Below, piece by piece: positions 57,327-64,000 of a DNA stretch of 64,000 nucleotides. The DNA is taken from contig NC_081407.1 in the NCBI RefSeq assembly GCF_030272615.1, positions 152,537,048 to 152,601,047 of the forward strand, given 5' to 3'. This DNA is from Cryptomeria japonica. Lineage: Eukaryota > Streptophyta > Pinopsida > Cupressales > Cupressaceae. The notes beneath the pieces are model-generated. The model did no database searches. It was not told the DNA's origin and saw nothing but the letters and a program-made list of their open reading frames with translations. How positions within the stretch are numbered: the stretch's first letter is position 1; each line of letters begins with the position of its first letter. A program made the position numbers and the translations under genes.

Positions 57327-58173
57327 TGGGTATCCTCGTTTCTAGCTTCCTTAAGACATCAACATAGGGCTATGTTGACATCTTAAAGGGGGGCATACAT
57401 ATCACCCTCTTTGTACTATATTTTTGCATGTCTTAAACGAGGTTTGCATTCTCGAAACCAGAGAAAACAAATTCTTACACAAGATGCTTCATGCCCGAAA
57501 CTAGATGCATCATTAATATATGTCTTATATGGGGTTACAAATTCTCGAAACCATAGCTAACAAACTCTTATATGAAATATTCTCGAAACTAGACACATTT
57601 ACATTTTCATTTCACGTCTTACACAAGTTGTTGCATGCTCAAAACCAGAGGAAACAAACCATTATACAGGTAGCTTAACACTTGAAACCAAACATCACTT
57701 GCACACACGCACGAGGGTGAGTGGAGCTAGCAAAACATAGCTAGATCAGTATTCCTATTGTCCTTCCCAACATGGATCACCTAGAAAACACATCTAGAAT
57801 GTGTATCCATGCTTTCTCTCTTTCTTCTCATGAGCTCATAGCCTTGCTATTTGTCGTTCATGGTTGATGGATGCTCTTGATCTTTTATGTGATCACTTGT
57901 ATTCGTGAGATGGCATTTTCAAGAATGATATTAGTGGTTGAGAAATTTTTATTGAGGTCACTTCGGCTAGTTGACTTGAGGACTTGTTTTGTGTGCCCTC
58001 GCATGCATTTGAGTGAATTAAGATCCTAAGATTGGGGGCTTGGTTCTTCAAAATTTGTGATGTCTTATAATCCTTGTGATTCTTCTCCTAATTGATCATC
58101 TCTTTCATCTTCCTCATCTACTTTATCATGAGTATTTTCATAAGCTCATTCTCCTACTAAAGTGGGGGCTTAA
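57327..58173 (+). repeat. 3' internal tail of the left I unit, copy 1
   Basis: It matches 62133-63063. It begins with a hairpin (57351-57386) and a purine tract TTAAAGGGGGG (57383). Six CGAAACCAGA-like words follow at 45-65 base spacing (57443-57690). It ends in the polypurine tract TAAAGTGGGGGCT (58158-58170) directly before the LTR. Confidence 0.7.
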
Positions 58174-59021
58174 TGTAGCATCGTAAAATGTCATTGGGCC
58201 AATTTACACCTCATGTTTCTACCCCTACTTTAGCATGTCTCACCTCATTGCCTATTTAGGACCGTTTTTTGCTTATTCTCCAGTTTGGATGTAATGTACA
58301 CTGACGAATTGAATTCCTAGAGGGGTGTCCTTCTCCTGTGGCTTAATCGTGTTCCCTTGCTGAGAAGGACCTAGGCATCCTCATCCTAGTCCCTCTTAGT
58401 TGGGCCCTATTTTGAAATGGGGCAAGGGTGTTATCTCTCCGATGGGAATTCAATTTTGTGGCTCTGCATGACTGTTGGAGGTCGACCTAATCAGGAAATT
58501 ACCCAGATACCCCTATATAAGTGATCAACCTAATTTCATCCAAGCATCATAATTATTCATTTGCATTCACCCTAAAGCATATGTGAAGTGTTCATCAAGC
58601 ATTTTCCTAGATCATTAAGGTTGCATATTCTTCATTCAATTATTGTGGAGCAAAATTACATCATTTATATGCAAGCATACATGTGTGTGTGATTAGTGTT
58701 TTTTCATTTTCATGCCATTTCATACAACATATATGATTACATTCAAGAAACAAAGCATAATCATCAACAATTGCAAATCTGAGGTATATATTTTCATTAT
58801 TTATTTCAGTATTTGTAGTTATTCATTCAAGGTTAATTCCTAAACCGAGGTTTGATTTAGGCAAACCCTTATTCCCAACCATTTTCCCTTCTCCTTTGTG
58901 TGCAAGAACAAGTACAAAACTATAATTTTTAGGATCGACACTATTCACAAAGATGAGCAGGTTCTTCTTTGGATGATGAAAATTGTGGAGGACTAGAGTG
59001 ACGGGAATTTTAGTCCCGACA
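58174..59021 (+). repeat. LTR of element I, first copy
   Basis: It starts TGTAGCATCGTAAAATG after the polypurine tract and ends ACGGGAATTTTAGTCCCGACA, an 848-bp LTR whose last 20 bases form a GGGA..TCCC hairpin. A TATATAAG box lies at about 58513. Its first part aligns with 63064 onward. Confidence 0.7.
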
Positions 59022-59999
59022 ATTTAGGTTGAACTTCTGGGAATATATTTGAACATTTACATATTGCACAGATCCATGTTCATGGATCCATTAGATGATT
59101 GTAGCTCACTTTTTATGCATAATATCTTCAATATCAGCCCATTTACCCTAAAAATTTCAACATTTTCACAATTCAACTTAAAAGAGGGAATCAAACTCCA
59201 ACAAGTGAATCTAGTCATAATTCTCAGCCCTTTCCTTGTTGGATTGAGGCTAGATCTATTGGATTCAACCCTCTTTAATGTAATTGTTCCCTAAGAAAAA
59301 ATTAAGGGTTTTACTACATCTATTGGGTGAAACCCTAATTTTTCACCATTACATTTTGGTAATTCCGACAACTTACACCCTTATTTATGTTCTCAAATCA
59401 AGTGTTTATGCATTTTCAAATTCAAATTTACATTTACAAGTTTAGTTTCCAATTGAATTTCATAAATTTAGAGGTTAAAATCACTTGAACCCTAACTTAT
59501 AATTCTAAAATTGAACTTGTGGGTTGCCTAACTTAGATTAATTATTTCAAATCTAATTTTGGGAACCCTTTAATTTTAAAATTTTGCATTCATAGATCTT
59601 ATTTTAATCAAATTACATAGATTTAGAGGTTAAATTCACAAAAACCCTAATTTGTTTTGGTTAATTTGATTTGTGGGTTGCATAATTTTCAAATCTATTT
59701 TTAGATCTGATTTTACAAATTCAAAATGACACTTAATCGATCTTATACATATTATTAAATTACTTTTCATTTATATTTATAATAATCATGTGTCGAATAA
59801 TGGTTTCTTTCACTTCACATTGCTTGTTTTCATTCATAACACTTTGGCATATTGCATTTTTAGAATTTCAAAATTGATTTTTGTCAATCAATTAAATCTC
59901 AAAGATTTTATCCATAGTGCATGTTTCTTTATGGTGATATTCTTAGGAAAATGCATCACATGTGTAGATCACTTCAAATATTTTCTAGATACTAATCCT
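59022..59999 (+). other. Leader of element I
   Basis: A primer-like segment ATTTAGGTTGAACTTCTGGG (59022-59041) resembles the D primer region but is degraded. The rest is very AT-rich with AAACCCTAA and GGGTTGCCTAA words in loose repetition (59320-59720). ORFs at 59049 and 59790 have no recognisable features. Confidence 0.5.
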
Positions 60000-61165
60000 A
60001 GAGATGCTAGTGGAAAACCTAATTCTTGTACCTCTCCTAAGGTATCTAAGGTGAATGAAGAAAGAGATAATACTCCTATCAATTATCTCTCTAATGGAGA
60101 TCAAGCATTTAAGAACAACATGGCACCATCTTCTTCTCATACACATACCCTATCACAAGGGGGCAAGATCAAAATGTTGGTGTTTCAATCTCTCTAGATC
60201 CCCCTTATTCTCCTAAAGCCTATCTTAATCATCAAAACATTTGTAGAGAAGATTATTTTATGCATTTCATTCATGGTCTATCTCCTCCAAATAACATTAA
60301 GTAAACATGAGGCCTTACATGATAAATATCTTCCTTCCCAACCCAATAAACAGGATATGAATGATATGATAGAAAGGAAAATCTCTCTAGATAAGATATT
60401 CCTTCTTCATCTACTTTTCCCTTTGCTCCTTCTAGATACACTTACACAAAAAATTTTAAAGAGATCCATTATAATGTTACTCCTCCTTCTCAATTAATAA
60501 ATTCTTATTGGAGTGGCTATCATCATATCAAAATAAGGTTTTAGAGGACAAGGACTTGGAAAATTTGAACAAGGAATTAAAGTCCCTATAAACCATCCTA
60601 CACAAACTACTACCAAAGGGCTATGAAATTATCATGATTCACCTACAAATGATCTCCTTTTAATTCAAAATTTTAAGGATTATCTTGCAATACAAAGATC
60701 TTATCGTCCATCTAAGGGTGCTTATTCTTCAAACACTCTTTTTTGTTCATATCATTAAACTCATGACCATCATGTTAATGATTGTTCGAGTTTTCAAAAA
60801 AATATGCAAGAACTAGTTGATAATGGAACTATTAAAATCATAGATGAAAATCCATCTTCTTCTAATAACCCTTCTTCTAAATCTTAACAAACGAGACCTA
60901 CTCTCATTGATGAGCAAGAGAAATTAGCTACTAGAATCTTTTGGAGATTGAAGTATGATAAGAATGTTGTCTTTCCTTTCATTATAATTAATTACAGTTA
61001 TAAGAATAAGGAAGGTAATGAGCATTGTCTTTTTCATAGTAGTTAAACTCATTCTCTTGGAAATTTTAATGCATTTAAAATATTTGTTCAAAACCAATAT
61101 GATAGCGCTCACATACCTCTTACAACCAATCTTGCACTCTTCCTTGGTGAAGAGGTAGTGTCTTA
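60000..61165 (+). pseudogene. Element I gag-like / G-patch remnant
   Basis: Broken reading frames show a G-patch-like GFRGQGLGKFEQGIKVPI (60537-60590) and then a Cys/His motif CSYH-stop-THDHHVNDC followed by FQKNMQELVDNGTIKI (about 60745-60840). The latter is the same motif as EYHKRKGHKTGNCHRLK in the gag of D. A Lys/Asn-rich segment continues to TAG near 61165. Frames are broken by many stops, and no protease, RT or integrase follows. Confidence 0.55.
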
Positions 61166-62132
61166 GCACTCCATTCATCCTTCATGTTGCTCCTCACCCT
61201 ATGGCACGACTAGTTAACTTAATTGAGGGCTCTTTGTCATTAGTGGTGATTATTTTTCAATATCAAACATCTTTGGGCAGCAACATTGTTCATTCTTGCT
61301 TCTATGCTTGGGGGGCAAGAATCTTATCCTATTTCTTTTCTTTATCTAAAGTTTCACTATTCCCTTTAAGGGTTGCATTTTTCATACTTTGATGTCCTTT
61401 CTTACATAGAATGGTATGTCTCTTACAAATAATCTCTCCTTAGGGGATTTTGTGATCCTTCATTCTAATTCTCTCTTTCTCTCTTTGAAGATTACCTCTT
61501 CTTTAGAGATGTATTTTACATATCTTAATGTCTTTTTCTTGCATTGACTATTCCTTCATGTGAGCACATTGTGCATTTTCTTATGCCTAATATCTCCTTA
61601 TAGGTTGTGTAATTCTTCTCATTGTCCCTACACTTTGGGGTCATTGATCTCTTTCTTATCCTTTCTAAGGATCCACTTTTCTTTTGTTTAGTGTTGTTTT
61701 CTTATGATTTTATGTCATTCCTTGTGTGAACTTGTTTGTTTTCTCAAGGATTCTCTGTTATGCAAGAGGTGTGTATCCTTGACTACAAGATCTTCTTCAC
61801 TAAGAAATGTATATCTATTATAAACGTGTCCCTCACATTAGGTCAAAAGTGTGTCATTCTTCATCAAGAATCCATTTCACCTAGCAATAGGAGGATGATA
61901 AGCATTCTTGTTCTCCTTCCCTTATTTTGGTAGAAGATGTTATGTGTGTTCAAGAACTCCTCTTAGAGGTAGATGTCTTTTGAGAAATTTCTCTTCTCCT
62001 CCAAGGATCCTCTTTACGCTTGTTTCAATATATCTCTTTTTCAACTATCTTATGTTTTCTTGTAAGGGTTTTGCCTCTTTATCTTGGATTTATGAACATT
62101 GTTTCCTAAAGGATATCTCCTTGGTGTTGAAG
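61166..62132 (+). other. Non-coding internal part of element I
   Basis: T-rich sequence with loosely repeated phrases such as TTTGATGTCCTTTCTTACAT and CTTAATGTCTTTTTCTTGCAT. ORFs at 61201, 61736 and 61908 are Phe/Ser/Leu-rich by composition and not supported as genes. Confidence 0.45.
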
Positions 62133-63063
62133 GTGGCTATCCTTGTTTCTATATTCCTTAAGACATCAACATAGGGCTATGTTGACATCTTAAAGGGGGG
62201 CATACATATCTCCCTCTTTGTATTATATTGTACTATATCTGTGCATGTCTTAAACGAGGTGTCAATTCTCGAAACCAGAGAAAACAAACCCTTACATGAG
62301 ATGCTTCATGCCTAAAAATAGACACCACCATTGATATATGTCTTATACGAGGTTACACATTCTTGAAACCAAAGCAAGCAAACTCTTATACAAAATGTTC
62401 CTGAAACCAGACACATTTGCATTTTCATTTCATGTCTTAGACAAGTTGTTGCATGCTTGAAACCAAAGGAAACAAACTCTTATATGAAATGCTTAACACT
62501 TGAAACTAGACATCACTTGCACACACGCACGAGGGTGAGTGGAACTAGAAAAAAAACAGCTAGACTATCCTATTCTCCTCCCCAAAATGGATCACCTATA
62601 AAAACACATCTAGAAGGTGTACCCATGATTTCCCTCTTTATTCTCATGAGCTCATAGCCTTGCTATTTTTTAGTTCATGGTTGATGTGTGATCTTCCTCT
62701 TTTACATGATCACTTGTGTTCCTGAGATAACATTTTCAAGAATGATATTAGTGGTTGAGATATTTTGATCGAGACCTCTTCAGCTAGCTGACTTGAGGTC
62801 TTTTTTTTGGTCTTTAGTTTTTGTGTTGTGTCTTTTTCCTTTTTGTCTTTGTCTTTGTTTTTGTTTTCGTTTTTGTCTACTTTTGTGTGCCCTTGCATGC
62901 GTTTGAGTTACAATCCTAAGATTGGGGGCCTAGTTTCTCGAAATTAGTGATGTCTTATAATCCTTGTGGTTTTGCTCCTAATTTCTCATTGCTTTCATCT
63001 CCTTTGTCTACTTTACCATGAGTATTTGCATAGGCTCATAATCAGGTTAAAGTGGGGGCCCAA
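62133..63063 (+). repeat. 3' internal tail of element I, copy 2
   Basis: It is collinear with 57327-58173: the same hairpin (62158-62193), purine tract, CGAAACCAGA word array (62268-62520) and final polypurine tract AAAGTGGGGGCC (63049). Unlike copy 1 it has a T/G-rich expansion TTTTTGTCTTTGTCTTTG at about 62800-62880. Confidence 0.7.
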
Positions 63064-64000
63064 TGTACCATCGTAAATTGTCACCAAGCCAATTTACACC
63101 TCTTTTTTGTGCCCCTACTTTAGCGTGTCCCACCCTCATCACCTATTTAAGTCTATTTTGTGCATATTCTCCAGTTATGATGTCATGTACACCCACTAAT
63201 TGATTTCCTGGAAGGGTGTCCTTCTCCTGGGGCTTAATGGTGGTCCCTTGTTGAGAAGGACTAGGGCGCTAGTTGTTGTTATATGGAGCCTAATCAGACT
63301 CAGAGGTTAAATTTTCCCTACTATTGGTGCGGTTTCCCTCCATATTTTTTTACGGGGGTTTGGGGTCAGCCCCCAAGATGGGGTCAAGAGGCAGCGTCCC
63401 TTGTGGGGTCCAAAATAGATATTATTTTATAAAGGAGTCGGGTGTTATTTTTCTATTAGCTGACATGTTGTAACCCTAATTTTGTAACCGACATAAGTCT
63501 TGATATAAAAGGCTAAGGGTTAGGGTTTTCAATATAGAATTTTATAGCATTTTACAAGAGTATTGAGTTACAAGGGGATTGTTGGTTGTAATCGGTTTTG
63601 ATTTACTAGATAATAATATTAGACTCTTTGTCTGATGGAGGTAGCCTGAGATTGGGTGAACCATGTTAAATATTGTTTCTTCGTTGTTATTATTTCTTTG
63701 TTTTTCATTCTTGTGTTTAATATTTGTCTGCATATAATTCATATTTTCTTCAAACAATTCCTAACACTAGTGTCCTAGTCCTAGGATCATAGTGCCCTCG
63801 CCCTAGTCCCTCTCAGTTGGGCCCTATTTTGAAATGGGGTAAGGGTCCTATCTCTCTGGAGGGAATTCAATTTTGTGGCTCTGCATGATCGTTGGAGGCC
63901 AGCCTAATTGGTAAATGGCCTAGATACCCCTATCCAAGAATCATAAGTATTCATCCACATTTGACCTAAATCATCTGCGAAGTGTTCATCAAGAATTTTC
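63064..64000 (+). repeat. 3' LTR of element I, interrupted by J and cut by the window
   Basis: It starts TGTACCATCGTAAATTG and aligns with the LTR at 58174 up to GAGAAGGACTAGGGC, and again from about 63770 (CTAGTCCCTC, TTGGGCCCTATTTTGAAATG) to the end. The gap between the two parts is the solo LTR J. Confidence 0.75.
63274..63766 (+). mobile_element. J: solo LTR with CTAGT duplication
   Basis: It starts TGTTGTTATATGG and ends CCTAACA, 493 bp, flanked by CTAGT at 63269-63273 and 63767-63771. It carries a TATA box GATATAAAAGG (63502), GC-rich inverted segments (GGGGTTTGGGGTCAGCCCC near 63354) and no coding sequence, so it is a solo LTR left after recombination or a small non-autonomous element. 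It lies inside the LTR of I at a site where the other copy is uninterrupted. An ORF on its minus strand (63542-63757) is not supported. Confidence 0.8.

Larger units (their letters stand above)
57326..64000 (+). mobile_element. Element I: tandem pol-less Tat-type element (internal-LTR-internal-LTR)
   Basis: The stretches 57327-59021 and 62133-64000 are direct repeats that include both an LTR and the internal sequence before it. The LTR at 58174 therefore has element sequence on both sides, the signature of LTR-LTR recombination or of tandem insertion. The right unit comprises LTR, primer region, a 4-kb internal part with gag/G-patch remnants but no protease, RT or integrase, polypurine tract and a second LTR that runs off the window. 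H cuts off the left unit. Confidence 0.7.

Noticed and set aside
59320-59720. AAACCCTAA words as interstitial telomere repeat
   Set aside because: Copies are isolated, not tandem, and each sits in different AT-rich sequence.

Overview
The window is about 64 kb of AT-rich plant nuclear DNA made almost entirely of LTR retrotransposons. I see no intact host gene, tRNA, rRNA or CRISPR array. Copia elements primed by initiator tRNA-Met, Tat-type Ty3/Gypsy elements with a G-patch, a dual RNase H and an antisense plant-mobile-domain gene, and deep nesting of decayed copies all suggest a large-genome seed plant. A gymnosperm is plausible, but the sequence does not prove it.

Positions 1-48268 form a stack of insertions. 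The outermost piece is F (1-956, minus strand), the tail of an unidentified LTR element. E (957-48268) is a composite Copia element that abuts it. D (2625-40819), a Tat-type Gypsy element, sits in E's gag gene with a perfect GATAC target duplication. C (9410-32402), a pol-less Copia-like element, sits in D's polyprotein gene. Two related Copia elements sit in C's gag gene 232 bp apart: A (10751-18444, perfect ATGGA duplication) and B (18682-26422, TAAAC duplication). Removing A, B or D in thought restores the reading frame of the interrupted gene, which supports the nesting order F/E, then D, then C, then A and B.

Functionally, A and B have the usual Copia gag-protease-integrase-RT-RNase H order and many stops. 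They share one nonsense codon in the integrase core. C has a coiled-coil gag with four zinc knuckles and, where pol should be, a long unrecognised ORF with a Lys/Glu-rich coiled coil. D has gag, protease, G-patch, RNase H, integrase and an antisense PMD gene, but the reverse transcriptase core is deleted. E joins a coiled-coil gag to the middle of a different Copia gag-pol, and its two LTRs look unrelated.

Positions 48299-57325 hold minus-strand pieces: a Copia-type LTR with primer site (G), a minus-strand coding remnant, LTR-like sequence, and a Tat-type 5' LTR with primer site and leader (H). Positions 57326-64000 hold a pol-less Tat-type element (I) in an internal-LTR-internal-LTR arrangement. 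Its right-hand LTR is interrupted by a 493-bp solo LTR (J) with a perfect CTAGT duplication.

The least expected structures are a paired hairpin conserved with stem covariation in the LTRs of several Copia families, short-word arrays in the 5' leaders and pre-PPT regions of the Tat-type elements, a doubled polypurine tract in every Copia element with a visible 3' end, and C's unrecognised ORF.
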